A stretch of DNA of 64,000 nucleotides, taken from an uncultured Prevotellaceae bacterium (lineage in GTDB: Bacteria > Bacteroidota > Bacteroidia > Bacteroidales > Bacteroidaceae). The stretch lies in contig CACZGH010000030.1 in NCBI GenBank assembly GCA_902780635.1, positions 1 through 64,000 of the forward strand, written 5' to 3'. The translations under genes were made by a program, and so were the position numbers. The notes below the pieces were generated by a model that saw only the letters and a list, made by a program, of their open reading frames with translations, was not told the origin of the DNA and made no database searches. Below, piece after piece: positions 42,975 through 53,655 of this stretch. The first letter of the stretch is position 1, and each line of letters begins with the position of its first letter.

Positions 42975-43055
42975 CAAAAAAACAAACTACTTAAAAACTA
43001 ATCTACTAAAACAAATCAAAAAATATATCTTTAAATCTTGGTGATTATCTCATTC
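42945..43055 (-). ncRNA. Candidate small RNA or terminated leader between groEL and rhaB
   Basis: A -7 box (43061-43069) and an intrinsic terminator (42941-42974) on the same strand would define a transcript of about 110 bases with no ORF, AU-rich and ending in a hairpin. No RNA family is recognised. It could also be non-functional spacing. Confidence 0.3.
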
Positions 43056-43060
43056 TGAGT

Positions 43061-43069
43061 GCAAAATTA
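43061..43069 (-). promoter_or_regulatory. -7 box upstream of the candidate small RNA
   Basis: Minus strand TAATTTTGC. It is positioned after the groEL terminator, so it does not serve groEL. Confidence 0.4.
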
Positions 43070-43135
43070 CCTATCTTTTGGTATTACACAAAAAAATAAT
43101 TGTAAAAAAAGCACAAAATGAGTGTTATTTTTTCA

Positions 43136-43171
43136 AAAATGGGGGGTAACATGTTGTATACCCCCCATTTT
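43136..43171 (-). terminator. Terminator of groES-groEL
   Basis: AAAATGGGGGGTA and TACCCCCCATTTT are perfect inverted copies about 28 bases after the groEL stop, followed by T-rich sequence on the minus strand. Confidence 0.9.
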
Positions 43172-43199
43172 GACATATAGAGTTTGCATTTATATGCAT

Positions 43200-44843
<1,644 letters not shown>

Positions 44844-44856
44844 TTAATAATGTGAA

Positions 44857-45126
44857 TTATTTAATGATAGCGAGTACATCGCTCTGACGCATGATCAGGT
44901 ATTTCTCACCCTCAAACTCGATTTCGGTACCGGCATACTTGCCATAGAGCACCTGATCACCCTCTTTGAGAATCATTTCCTCGTCCTTTGTACCTTTACC
45001 GGCGGCCACGACTTTACCCTGCAGAGGTTTCTCCTTTGCAGTGTCAGGAATAATAATACCGCCCACTTTTTCTTCTGCTGGTGCGGGAACGACCAGCACT
45101 CTGTCTGCTAATGGTTGAATGTTCAT
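44857..45126 (-). CDS. groES: Co-chaperonin GroES (10 kDa)
   Basis: 89 residues: [40 protein letters not shown], and the roof and base segments to [13 protein letters not shown]. It caps GroEL. No TAnnTTTGC box is present in the 100 bases upstream, and no CIRCE inverted repeat. Instead TTGGCACACTTTTCGCT on the minus strand (45171-45187) has the GG-N10-GC spacing of a -24/-12 promoter. Confidence 0.97.
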   Translation of the reverse strand: MNIQPLADRVLVVPAPAEEKVGGIIIPDTAKEKPLQGKVVAAGKGTKDEEMILKEGDQVLYGKYAGTEIEFEGEKYLIMRQSDVLAIIK

Positions 45127-45170
45127 GATTTGATGATTTTTTGTTAAATATTCATTTCTGCTATCGTATT

Positions 45171-45187
45171 AGCGAAAAGTGTGCCAA
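45171..45187 (-). promoter_or_regulatory. -24/-12-like (sigma-54-type) element before groES
   Basis: Minus strand TTGGCACACTTTTCGCT. Against YTGGCACGNNNNTTGCW it has two mismatches and the exact GG-N10-GC spacing. It ends 45 bases before the groES start, leaving room for a start site about 34 bases upstream of the ATG. The dnaJ-like gene has a related element. Confidence 0.45.
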
Positions 45188-45221
45188 AATCATCAAATCA
45201 TGAGGATGACATGAAAAAATG

Positions 45222-45926
45222 TCAGTCGATGGACATTTTTACTTTATTCAGTTTTCTCAGGGCCTGATCTCTCACCTGCCTCACCCGCTCTCGTTTCAGC
45301 CCCAAAAGCAATGCGGCCTCTGCCATGGTATGTCGCTCTTGGCCAATGCCATAGAGCAAGCTAATGACACGTTGCTCTCTTTCGCCGAGGATACCAATGA
45401 CTTTCTCCAGGCGTGCTGTCATGTCTGCGTATTCCACCTTGTGGTCTGCCACCTCAGCGTCAGTGTTTTCGATCACATGGAGCAAGTTGTAGTTGTTTTG
45501 GCTTCCTGCGGGAATGGGAGCGTCGACCGACACCGCTTTCGAGCGTCTCACCTCTGCTGCCGAAGCCTCGTTTTTGGGCACGGCATAGAGGCTGGTTTGC
45601 TGTTCGATAGCTTTCTCGATATAGGATCTGACGGTCGGTGCGGCAAAGACCACAAATCTCTTGTTAAACTCAGGTCTGAAATGTGTGGCGGCCTTCATGA
45701 GTCCGAAGTTACCCTCGCTGATGAGGTCGTCGAGCCCCAGTCCCTGTCCGGTATACTGTTTGGCGAGTGAGACAACAAACTTGAGGTTGGCGCTTATAAG
45801 CTGGTTGAGGGCCTCGTTGTCGCCCTGAATTATTTTTGCGGCCAGTGTGCGTTCCTGCTCGTCAGTAAGGAGCGACACTTGTGCGATATCTTTTAAATAG
45901 GTATTGATGGAGTCTTTGGTGGTCAT
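45222..45926 (-). CDS. Alternative RNA polymerase sigma factor, sigma-70 family
   Basis: 234 residues from MTTKDSINTYLKDIAQVSLL. An in-frame ATG 81 bases upstream would add a hydrophobic stretch not seen in sigma factors. Region 1.2/2 is present (LLTDEQERTLAAKIIQGDNE, ISANLKFVVSLAKQYTGQGL, DDLISEGNFGLMKAA) but region 2.3-2.4 is diverged (FVVFAAPTVRSYIEKAIEQQ instead of the FxxYAxWWIRQ pattern). Region 4 HTH is HTMAEAALLLGLKRERVRQV. It is similar in layout to the short primary sigma of Bacteroidetes but is probably an alternative factor with different -10 recognition. It lies between groES and rmuC; a weak box (TAATTTTAT, minus) is at 45952-45960. Confidence 0.88.
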   Translation of the reverse strand: MTTKDSINTYLKDIAQVSLLTDEQERTLAAKIIQGDNEALNQLISANLKFVVSLAKQYTGQGLGLDDLISEGNFGLMKAATHFRPEFNKRFVVFAAPTVRSYIEKAIEQQTSLYAVPKNEASAAEVRRSKAVSVDAPIPAGSQNNYNLLHVIENTDAEVADHKVEYADMTARLEKVIGILGEREQRVISLLYGIGQERHTMAEAALLLGLKRERVRQVRDQALRKLNKVKMSID

Positions 45927-46114
45927 ATCATTGTGTGGTTTGTTTTCGGCGATAAAATTACAAATAAAAATTGAGATGATGACGATTTTATGAGAAATCT
46001 TCATCATGCGCCTTCAAAAAGCGATGTTGCAAGTCAATATGATGTAGCAACTCATGGTGATGCCAGTGCCAATTTGTCAGCCGTAGAAATAGACCTAACG
46101 AGTTGGCGAGCATC

Positions 46115-47443
46115 TCACTCCATCAGCCGACGTTTGCGTTTGGGATTTTCCTTGGCACCGTATTCAATGAGTTGGCGGGCGGAGGTGACGATGCTTTTGC
46201 CGTCGTTGGCGGTGGAGCGGCGCAGGTCGTCGAAAGCCTCGCGGGTTTTGTCCAACTGCTCATCGACAGCCATGAGTCGCTCGTAGAAGAGTTGCACACG
46301 GTTGATGAGTTCGTCGGCTGTTTTCATGATAGCCTCCTGATTGTCAGCCTGTCGCACCTGTCGCCAGGTCATCTCCAATACTTTGAGGATCATATAGAGA
46401 TTTTGGCTACCCGCAATGATGACCCCTTGTTGATACGCCCATTTCCACAGTTGTGGTGCTTGAGAGAGCGCCAATTGGAGGGCACTCTCACTGAAGACAT
46501 ACATGAGCACGAAGTCTAGTTTGTTGTGCCCATTCTCCAAATATTTACTATAGTTTTTCCGAGCCAGTTCCCTCACATGGTTTCTCATCGAGTCGAGATG
46601 CCGCTGCAAGGCGATGGCCTTGGTCTCTTCAGACGGAGCGTTGAAATAATCCTCAAACGCTTTGAGCGACATTTTGGCGTCGATAATCACATCTCTGCGG
46701 TCTGGGAAGTGAAGGATGACATCAGGTTGCAGTCTTCTCCCCTCTTCATCGTCATGGATGGTGGCACCGCTGGTATCCCTCATGGTCACCTGCTCCTCAT
46801 ATTGTACGCCCTCCTCCAGTCCCATGTTCTGCAACAGCGTCTTGAGGCGCAGTTCACCGAAATTGCCCTGGGTCTTATTCTCACTGGTCAGCGCCTGTGC
46901 CAATTTGTCAGCCCTCTCCCCCACTTCCTGTGCCTGTCGCAGATTTTCCCTGATACTCGCATCCAGTCGGGCAATGGTGGTGGCGTGCTCCCGGTCGCTT
47001 TTCTCTACCGCCTCACGCATCTGGCGGATGTTCTCTCGCAGGGGGTCGAGGATAGCGGCGAGCTGGTCTTTGTTGTTGTCTGACAGTTCCGCGGAGCGTC
47101 GCTTGAGGATATGCTCTGAGGCACTGTTGATTTGCTCCCTGAGCAACACGGAGTGCTGTTGGAGTTGTCGGTCCTGCATGTCGCGCAGTTCATCGAGTTG
47201 GTCATCATACTGTTGTCGCAGTTGGTCGATGCGTTGCAGAGCCTCTGTTTTGATCTCTTCTTTCTCAGCCGCGAACTCCGTCTTCTCCTCAGCCAACTGC
47301 GCGGTCAAACTGTCTACTTTTGACTGAAGTTTCTCGCGCACACCTATCAAAAGCGCCTTTTCTTCGGTCAGTCTGACGTGCGCCACCAAATAACCGATGA
47401 CCCCTCCGAGCACCACAGCCGCAATGATCAACACATATTCCAT
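46115..47443 (-). CDS. rmuC: RmuC-family DNA recombination protein
   Basis: 442 residues. An N-terminal membrane segment (MEYVLIIAAVVLGGVIGYLV) is followed by a long coiled coil (about 25-190) and the RmuC nuclease-like domain (about 210-400: LQNMGLEEGVQYEEQVTMRD, RLQPDVILHFPDRRDVIIDA, KMSLKAFEDY, VLMYVFSESALQLAL, GSQNLYMILKVL). RmuC limits inversion-type rearrangements at short inverted repeats in E. coli. The gene is six bases downstream of the AlkZ-related gene, so the two are cotranscribed. Confidence 0.92.
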   Translation of the reverse strand: MEYVLIIAAVVLGGVIGYLVAHVRLTEEKALLIGVREKLQSKVDSLTAQLAEEKTEFAAEKEEIKTEALQRIDQLRQQYDDQLDELRDMQDRQLQQHSVLLREQINSASEHILKRRSAELSDNNKDQLAAILDPLRENIRQMREAVEKSDREHATTIARLDASIRENLRQAQEVGERADKLAQALTSENKTQGNFGELRLKTLLQNMGLEEGVQYEEQVTMRDTSGATIHDDEEGRRLQPDVILHFPDRRDVIIDAKMSLKAFEDYFNAPSEETKAIALQRHLDSMRNHVRELARKNYSKYLENGHNKLDFVLMYVFSESALQLALSQAPQLWKWAYQQGVIIAGSQNLYMILKVLEMTWRQVRQADNQEAIMKTADELINRVQLFYERLMAVDEQLDKTREAFDDLRRSTANDGKSIVTSARQLIEYGAKENPKRKRRLME

Positions 47444-47449
47444 TCTACC

Positions 47450-48127
47450 TTATTTTATCAGTTTCAAGATTTGGTGTTCAGAAGCCTCTGGCAGTATCTT
47501 GCACAGGTGGCTGTATATACGCTGGAAAGACTCCTCAGGTGTGCATGAACACTGGCAAGCATCCCGACCATAAAGTTGCTCAGGAGTGGTGAGCAGCGAC
47601 CACCCCCAACCATATTCCCGGCCATGCTTATCGATCGGATACACAAAATCTTCTGTCACGATGCGGCATGCCATCTGCAGTTTGGTGACGTATGCGTCAA
47701 ACCGACTGCGCATCTTGATGCCATTAAAACCACACGCCGCCCTGAGTTCACGAGTGATCATGCTCCCCTGCTCCTGCAAGGTCAGCAGAATGGCCTCCTC
47801 TATCGAGCCCTCTGACGGAGCAGGATGCACGCTACGACGATAATTGTAGAAGTCGGGCCACCACTCCATGCTGATGAATCCCGCTTTTTTGTCAAAAAAC
47901 TTGCCATAGACACATGGTCCCTCTGTCACGACAGAGCCTTTCCATTTCCACAGAGGCCAGTCCCATCCACCATCAGGCAAATAGGTATACCGACAGTCAT
48001 CGTCCACCAAATCTTCTGCAGAGAAGCCGTAAATCCCGCTATTTAATAAAGGTAAAAATCCTATCTGGCTGATGAAGTTCATCAGTTGCGAGTCAGAGTG
48101 AATCACTATATCTTGTAAACATCGCAT
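47450..48127 (-). CDS. AlkZ-related conserved protein
   Basis: 225 residues from MRCLQDIVIHSDSQLMNFIS. An in-frame ATG 66 bases upstream precedes the promoter box (48153-48161), so it is excluded. The central part has GWDWPLWKWKGSVVTEGPCV and GKFFDKKAGFISMEWWPDFY, and then a winged-helix-like stretch EEAILLTLQEQGSMITRELR. This pattern resembles Bacteroidales proteins annotated as AlkZ-related, after the DNA glycosylase AlkZ. The match is to the wHTH architecture; glycosylase activity is unproven. Its pairing with rmuC hints at a role in DNA maintenance. Confidence 0.7.
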   Translation of the reverse strand: MRCLQDIVIHSDSQLMNFISQIGFLPLLNSGIYGFSAEDLVDDDCRYTYLPDGGWDWPLWKWKGSVVTEGPCVYGKFFDKKAGFISMEWWPDFYNYRRSVHPAPSEGSIEEAILLTLQEQGSMITRELRAACGFNGIKMRSRFDAYVTKLQMACRIVTEDFVYPIDKHGREYGWGWSLLTTPEQLYGRDACQCSCTPEESFQRIYSHLCKILPEASEHQILKLIK

Positions 48128-48152
48128 AAAGCCATTTTTTATTACGTTATTG

Positions 48153-48161
48153 CAAAGATAA
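48153..48161 (-). promoter_or_regulatory. Promoter of the AlkZ-related/rmuC operon
   Basis: Minus strand TATCTTTGC, 26 bases before the chosen ATG at 48127. Confidence 0.6.
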
Positions 48162-48223
48162 TGCAAATCTGAGACATTAACATTATTTAGCAAGAAAAAT
48201 ATGGCACTTTGGACAGATAAATG

Positions 48224-48232
48224 TATTTTTGC
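48224..48232 (+). promoter_or_regulatory. Promoter of the arginine-catabolic operon
   Basis: TATTTTTGC, 33 bases before the rocD ATG; TTTG at 48208-48211 is closer than usual. Confidence 0.5.
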
Positions 48233-48264
48233 ATAATTATAGATAAAATATAGATTTTGCTACT

Positions 48265-49545
48265 ATGAAAACAACTACAGACAATCTTAAGAATGGAGGA
48301 AGTGAGATGATTTCCCCCACCCCGAAAACAGCCAGTGAGCGATTGATGGAATACGAGGAGCGTTATGGCGCACACAATTACCATCCGCTGCCCGTGGTAC
48401 TCCACCGCGGCGAAGGCATCTACGTGTGGGATGTGGAAGGGAAAAAGTATTTTGACTTTCTGTCCTCCTATTCCGCTGTTAACCAGGGCCATTGCCACCC
48501 ACGTATCGTCAAAGCACTGAAGGACCAGGCCGACCTGCTCTGCCTCACCTCCCGTGCGTTTTACAACGATGCCCTGTGCGAATACGAACAGTTTATACAT
48601 GAGTATTTCGGGTATGACCGCGTGTTGCCGATGAACACCGGCGCCGAGGGTGTGGAGACTGCCCTCAAACTGGCTCGCCGTTGGGGTGTCGTGAAAAAAG
48701 GCATCGCCAACGACCATGTCAAGGTCATTTGCTGTGAGGGCAACTTCCATGGTCGTACCGTGACCGTGATCACCATGAGCAACGATCCCAGCAGCTACGA
48801 CCAATACGGTCCGCTCACCCCTGGATTTATCCGCATTCCCTATAACGACCCCAAAGCGCTGAAACAGGCTCTCGATGAGTATGGCGACGAGGTATGTGCC
48901 TTCCTCGCTGAGCCTATCCAGGGCGAGGCCGGTGTCTTCGTGCCCGACGACGGCTATCTGAAGACCTGTTATGACCTGTGCCATCAGCACAACGTGCTGT
49001 TCATCGCCGATGAGGTACAGACCGGTATCGCCCGCACCGGCCGTATGCTCTGTTCGGAGCATGACGGTGTGCGCCCCGACATCGTCGTGCTCGGCAAGGC
49101 ACTTGGTGGCGGTGTATTGCCCGTCTCCGCCTGTCTGGCTGACGATGACATTATGCTTAATATCAAACCCGGAGAGCACGGTTCCACTTTTGGAGGTTTC
49201 CCCTTGGCAGCACGAGTGGCTGTTGAAGCATTGAAAGTGGTCAAGGACGAGCACCTCGTAGAGAACGCCGAAAAAATGGGTGTGCTCTTCCGTCAGGAAG
49301 TAAGCAAAATCGACTCACCGTTTATTGAACAAGTGCGTGGCCGCGGTTTACTCAACGCCATCGTGACCAAACCCGTCAAAGGCAAGACCGCATGGGACAT
49401 CTGCATCCGCATGATGGAGAAAGGTCTGCTGGCCAAACCCACCCACGACCATATCATCCGTTTCGCTCCACCTCTCATCATCAACGAGCGTCAGCTGATG
49501 GAGGCCATCGCCATCATCAAGGAGACCTTTGAGGAAATGAAATAG
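48265..49545 (+). CDS. rocD: Ornithine--oxo-acid aminotransferase
   Basis: 426 residues, class III PLP aminotransferase. It has [55 protein letters not shown], the active-site segment [20 protein letters not shown], and PLP-lysine region [20 protein letters not shown]. The N-terminal 20 residues (to [20 protein letters not shown]) fit the ornithine type. It converts ornithine plus 2-oxoglutarate to glutamate semialdehyde/P5C and glutamate. It is first in a cluster with the citrulline hydrolase, P5C dehydrogenase and arginine deiminase genes. Confidence 0.95.
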   Translation: MKTTTDNLKNGGSEMISPTPKTASERLMEYEERYGAHNYHPLPVVLHRGEGIYVWDVEGKKYFDFLSSYSAVNQGHCHPRIVKALKDQADLLCLTSRAFYNDALCEYEQFIHEYFGYDRVLPMNTGAEGVETALKLARRWGVVKKGIANDHVKVICCEGNFHGRTVTVITMSNDPSSYDQYGPLTPGFIRIPYNDPKALKQALDEYGDEVCAFLAEPIQGEAGVFVPDDGYLKTCYDLCHQHNVLFIADEVQTGIARTGRMLCSEHDGVRPDIVVLGKALGGGVLPVSACLADDDIMLNIKPGEHGSTFGGFPLAARVAVEALKVVKDEHLVENAEKMGVLFRQEVSKIDSPFIEQVRGRGLLNAIVTKPVKGKTAWDICIRMMEKGLLAKPTHDHIIRFAPPLIINERQLMEAIAIIKETFEEMK

Positions 49546-49551
49546 AAGGAC

Positions 49552-49640
49552 GGATTTCCCGGGGACCGGAGATTCTGGATTTTCCGGGCATTCCGGGGAT
49601 TCCGGGCGAAAAGCGAAAAGCCAACATCAAATAGCGAAAA
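49552..49640. repeat. CCGG-type and GCGAAAA micro-repeats
   Basis: ATTCTGGATTTTCCGGGC (49572-49589) and ATTCCGGGGATTCCGGGC are followed by GCGAAAAGCGAAAAGC. The first unit matches the 18-base unit of the 38771-38907 array at 14 positions; the other four are all transitions. Confidence 0.6.
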
Positions 49641-49649
49641 TAACCAGCC

Positions 49650-50570
49650 ATGCAAACCACCCATCATCTGTTGATGGTCAGGCCTGTCAGGTTTGGCTTC
49701 AACGAAGAGACCGCCACCAATAACGCGTTCCAGCAAAAAAGCGAGAGCGCAGAAGAAGCGCTGCGCACTCAGCGTCAAGCCGTCAACGAGTTTGACGCCT
49801 ACGTCGCACTGCTTCGTGAGAATGGTGTCGATGTAGATGTCTTGCAAGACACACCCGAGCCATTCACTCCCGACTCTATCTTCCCCAACAATTGCTTCTC
49901 CACCCACTGTGAAGGAGAACGGCGCACACTGGTGCTCTATCCTATGTTTGCGAACAACCGTCGGCTAGAGCGTGACAAACTGTTGCAGATGATCAACTTG
50001 CAGGACTACGACGAGGTGATCAACCTGACCCGCTATGAGAAAGACCACCTCTATCTGGAGGGCACCGGTTCGTTGGTGCTCGATAGAGAGCACCACATCG
50101 CTTACGCCTGTGTCTCACCCCGCACCCATGAAAAAGTGGTCAGAGAGTGGGCCCGCCTGCTAGGGTATGAGTGTCTGCTCTTCGACAGTACCGACGAAAA
50201 CGACATCCCCATCTACCACACCAATGTCATGATGCACGTTGGCACAGGTTACGCCGTGGTCTGCTTAGACTCCATCAGCGATCCTTCCAAGCGAGAGCTA
50301 CTGAGACAAACCCTGCAGCGCACTGGCAAAGAAATCGTAGAAATCAGTTATGAGCAGATGAACCACTTCGCTGGAAACATGCTGGAGGTGAACAACCGCG
50401 ATGGAGAACAGCTCCTAGTGATGAGTGCCACGGCAAGAGCTGTCCTCACGCCTACACAACTCTCTCTTTTAGAGAAATATGTGCGCATCATCTCACCTGA
50501 CATCCATGCCATCGAAACGGCCGGTGGTGGCAGCGCCCGCTGCATGCTCGCCGAAATCTTTGAAAAATAA
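49650..50570 (+). CDS. ctlX: Citrulline hydrolase (CtlX-type amidinotransferase-fold enzyme)
   Basis: 306 residues of the guanidino-group-modifying superfamily. It has NEETATNNAFQQK at the head, FTPDSIFPNNCFSTH (substrate Asp/Asn loop), the Glu in DHLYLEGTGSLVLDRE, His in YHTNVMMHVGTGYAVV, and the nucleophilic Cys in TAGGGSARCMLAEIF. This pattern fits the citrulline-utilising CtlX/ureidase group more than arginine deiminase, whose gene is a separate member of the operon. It likely hydrolyses citrulline to ornithine, CO2 and ammonia. It is placed between rocD and pruA, so products pass straight to the next enzymes. Confidence 0.85.
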   Translation: MQTTHHLLMVRPVRFGFNEETATNNAFQQKSESAEEALRTQRQAVNEFDAYVALLRENGVDVDVLQDTPEPFTPDSIFPNNCFSTHCEGERRTLVLYPMFANNRRLERDKLLQMINLQDYDEVINLTRYEKDHLYLEGTGSLVLDREHHIAYACVSPRTHEKVVREWARLLGYECLLFDSTDENDIPIYHTNVMMHVGTGYAVVCLDSISDPSKRELLRQTLQRTGKEIVEISYEQMNHFAGNMLEVNNRDGEQLLVMSATARAVLTPTQLSLLEKYVRIISPDIHAIETAGGGSARCMLAEIFEK

Positions 50571-50587
50571 CCTTAAAACCACAAACA

Positions 50588-52213
50588 ATGAATAATTCAG
50601 TAATTACTTTCCCGATGCCGGCCAATGAGCCAGTAAAAACCTATCTGGCAGGTTCGCCGGAACGTGTTGCCCTTGAGCAAGAACTGGAGCGACAGCTCAA
50701 CACAGTAGTAGACATCCCCATCATCATCGGTGGCAAAGAGATACGGACGGGAGACACCGGCCAGGTGACTTGTCCTCACGATCATCACCATGTGCTCGCC
50801 ACCTATCATAAAGTGGGCAAGAAAGAAGTGGAGATGGCCGTCGAGGCTGCCATGGAAGCCTGGAAGACCTGGAGTCGCACCCCCTGGACCACCCGTGCTG
50901 CCATCGTGATGAAGATGGCCGAGTTGCTGGCCACCAAATATCGCCCCATCATGAATGCCGCCACCATGCTTGGTCAGAGCAAGAACTTCTTCCAGGCAGA
51001 GATCGACTCCGCCTGTGAGACCATCGACTTCTTCCGTTACAATGTCTATTACGCCTCCAAGATCTATGGCATGCAACCCAAAGACGGTGTAGGGCAACTC
51101 AACCACACCGAATATCGTCCGTTGGAGGGATTTGTGTTGGCCGTCACCCCGTTCAACTTCACCTCCATCGCTTCCAACCTCTGTATGACCCCCGCCCTGA
51201 TGGGCAATGTGGCCCTCTGGAAGCCCTCCACCACCGCCTTGCTGAGCAACTACTATCTGATGCAGCTTTACAAAGAAGCCGGACTGCCCGACGGTGTGGT
51301 CAACTTCCTGCCTGGCAGCGGTGCCCTCATCGGCGAAGTGGCCACCCAATCGAAGTATTTCTCAGGCATCCACTTCACAGGTTCCACCGCCACCTTCAAG
51401 AGTCTGTGGCAGCAAGCCTGCTCCCACCTCGACCGTTACATCTCTTATCCTCGTCTTGTGGGTGAGACCGGCGGCAAAGATTTCATCTTCGTGCATCCCT
51501 CTGCCGACGCCTCTGCCGTGGCCACTGCCGCCTTCTGCGGAGCCTTTGAGTTCCAAGGACAGAAATGCTCCGCCGCATCCCGTATGTACATCCCCAAGAG
51601 CCTATGGCCCGAAGTGCTCAGCGGCATCAAGCGCATGGCTTCTGAGATCAAGATGGGCGACGTGACAGACCCGATGAACTTCGTCAACGCAGTGATCGAC
51701 GAAGCCTCCTTCGACAAGTGTCAGTCGTATATCGACTACGCCCGTGAGGCAGCCGACGCAGAGATTGTATTAGGAGGACATTATGACAAGACCAAAGGCT
51801 GGTTTGTGGAGCCTACTGTCATTGAGACCAGCAACCCACGTTTCAAGTCGATGGAAGAAGAGATCTTCGGTCCTATCCTCACAGTCTATCCCTATGATGA
51901 CGACCAAGTGGAAGAGACAGTACGCCTCTGCGATGAGACCTCACCCTACGGCCTTACTGGTGCCGTCTTCGGCCGTGACCGTCTGGCTGTGGAGAAGATT
52001 ACCGAACAGCTGAGTTATGCTGCCGGCAACTTCTACATCAATGACAAACCTACGGGCGCTGTAGTCGGTATGCAACCCTTTGGAGGAGCCCGAGCCAGTG
52101 GCACCAACGACAAGGCCGGTGGAGAGTTCAACCTCATCCGCTGGATCATCCCCCGTGTTATCAAAGAGACCCTTGTCTCTCCCACAGACTACCGTTATTC
52201 TTACATGAAATGA
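50588..52213 (+). CDS. pruA: 1-pyrroline-5-carboxylate dehydrogenase
   Basis: 541 residues, aldehyde dehydrogenase superfamily of the long P5CDH type. The NAD site and catalytic region are VGETGGKDFIFVHPSADASA (Glu) and GAFEFQGQKCSAASRMYIPK (Cys), and EEEIFGPILTVYPYDD is typical of this enzyme. It oxidises P5C/glutamate semialdehyde to glutamate. It is 17 bases after the citrulline hydrolase gene and overlaps the arginine deiminase start by four bases (ATGA). Confidence 0.95.
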   Translation: MNNSVITFPMPANEPVKTYLAGSPERVALEQELERQLNTVVDIPIIIGGKEIRTGDTGQVTCPHDHHHVLATYHKVGKKEVEMAVEAAMEAWKTWSRTPWTTRAAIVMKMAELLATKYRPIMNAATMLGQSKNFFQAEIDSACETIDFFRYNVYYASKIYGMQPKDGVGQLNHTEYRPLEGFVLAVTPFNFTSIASNLCMTPALMGNVALWKPSTTALLSNYYLMQLYKEAGLPDGVVNFLPGSGALIGEVATQSKYFSGIHFTGSTATFKSLWQQACSHLDRYISYPRLVGETGGKDFIFVHPSADASAVATAAFCGAFEFQGQKCSAASRMYIPKSLWPEVLSGIKRMASEIKMGDVTDPMNFVNAVIDEASFDKCQSYIDYAREAADAEIVLGGHYDKTKGWFVEPTVIETSNPRFKSMEEEIFGPILTVYPYDDDQVEETVRLCDETSPYGLTGAVFGRDRLAVEKITEQLSYAAGNFYINDKPTGAVVGMQPFGGARASGTNDKAGGEFNLIRWIIPRVIKETLVSPTDYRYSYMK

Positions 52214-53487
52214 GTCCGAAAACCACCCTACCCTGTAAAGTGAATGTCACGTCGGAGACAGGCCGCCTGCGGGCGGTACTGCTCCGGCGGCCCGGCATAG
52301 AGATTGAGCGAATGACGCCCCTCAATGCCGCGCAGGCCCTCTATAGTGATATCCTCGACAAGCCTACTGTGGACACGGAGTATGGCTTGTTCAGCGGCAT
52401 TCTGGAGCGCTGGACGAAAGTCTATTATGTAGAGGATATCCTGGAAGTGCTTCTGAGAAATGAGAACATCCGTCGCCGTCTGGTGAGAGAGTGTCTGCGC
52501 CACGACCGCCGCATCTCACAGCAGCAACAGGTGAACCACGGACTGTTTGACTACCTGATGGAACTGGACAGTGCGGCACTGGCCAAGATCCTGATTGAGG
52601 GCTACGAGAAAGAGCACTGGGACGGATTCTCCGACGACCGCTATCTGCTCAAACCCCTCTACAACCTGCTCTTCACCCGCGATGCCTCGTCGACCATCTA
52701 CGACCGTGTGCTCATCAACTCTATGAGCTTTGAGGTGCGTGAGCGTGAGACCCTTATCTACGACGCCATCTTCCATCACTTTTTCGGTGTCGACACCCTC
52801 AACGCCACCACGCGCAACCCCTGGGCCCGCACCGAGGGCGGTGACATCCACATCGCTTCTCCCGACCTACTATGTGTCGGTGAAGGTATCCGCACCAACG
52901 CCAAAGGCATCGACTATCTGGTCCAGACTTTCGCCCGCGAGCGTGATCACTTCAATATCCTTGTTCAGGAAATGCCTATGGAGCCTGAGTCGTTTATCCA
53001 TCTCGACATGGTCTTCACTTTCTTGTCCAGTCACCACTGCATGGTTTTTGAACCCATGCTGAAAAAGCAAGGACTGTTCTCCAACAAAGCCACCACCCTG
53101 ATCAGCATCAACCACGGCAAAATCAGTTACCGGGAGATGCCCAATATGGTAGACGGACTGCGCCATTTAGACTGGGATATCGAGCCCGTGATCTGCGGTG
53201 GCAGTGACTCATGGGTGCAGTTGCGCGAACAGTGGCACAGTGGTGCCAACTTTTTCTGTTTAGGCGACGGACAGGTGATGGGTTATCGCCGCAACACACA
53301 TACGATCGACGCCATGGACCGTGCCGGTTTCGCCATCCTCAATGCAGAGGACATCATCAGCGGAAAGGTCAACATGGAAGACTACAAGCATTTCGTGGCC
53401 GCCTTCCCCGGGGCTGAGTTGCCTCGTGCCGGCGGAGGTGCACGCTGTATGACGATGCCGATTTTGAGGGATGAGCTCACTTCTTAA
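52210..53487 (+). CDS. arcA: Arginine deiminase
   Basis: 425 residues. The catalytic set is complete: LRAVLLRRPGIEIERMTPLN at the head, the Glu/Asp pair in RTEGGDIHIASPDLLCVGEG, the His in FIHLDMVFTFLSSHHC, and the Cys in RAGGGARCMTMPI near the C-terminus. It hydrolyses arginine to citrulline and ammonia. With no carbamate kinase or ornithine carbamoyltransferase in this window, citrulline probably goes to the CtlX-type hydrolase next door instead of the ATP-yielding ADI route. Confidence 0.92.
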   Translation: MSPKTTLPCKVNVTSETGRLRAVLLRRPGIEIERMTPLNAAQALYSDILDKPTVDTEYGLFSGILERWTKVYYVEDILEVLLRNENIRRRLVRECLRHDRRISQQQQVNHGLFDYLMELDSAALAKILIEGYEKEHWDGFSDDRYLLKPLYNLLFTRDASSTIYDRVLINSMSFEVRERETLIYDAIFHHFFGVDTLNATTRNPWARTEGGDIHIASPDLLCVGEGIRTNAKGIDYLVQTFARERDHFNILVQEMPMEPESFIHLDMVFTFLSSHHCMVFEPMLKKQGLFSNKATTLISINHGKISYREMPNMVDGLRHLDWDIEPVICGGSDSWVQLREQWHSGANFFCLGDGQVMGYRRNTHTIDAMDRAGFAILNAEDIISGKVNMEDYKHFVAAFPGAELPRAGGGARCMTMPILRDELTS

Positions 53488-53618
53488 CTCCTTCACAACA
53501 AGAAGTTTTGGACTACCGAAACTTTAAAGTGGCCGGCGACATGGTAATCCATTCTCATCCGAGAAAATTTAACAATTTTTTAAAGGTCTTTTTTGAACAA
53601 ACCTATCAAAATAATTCG

Positions 53619-53627
53619 TATATTTGC
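53619..53627 (+). promoter_or_regulatory. Promoter of alanine dehydrogenase
   Basis: TATATTTGC with TTTG at 53592-53595; 29 bases before the ATG at 53656. This rules out the in-frame ATG at 53593. Confidence 0.65.
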
Positions 53628-53655
53628 AAAAACGTTTAACCTAAATCCGCAGACT

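Noticed and set aside
45127-45240. CIRCE (HrcA) operator before groES
   Set aside because: No TTAGCACTC-N9-GAGTGCTAA repeat is present; only the -24/-12-like element was found.
48187-49254. 355-codon frame opposite rocD
   Set aside because: Covers the aminotransferase gene on the other strand; no recognisable protein.
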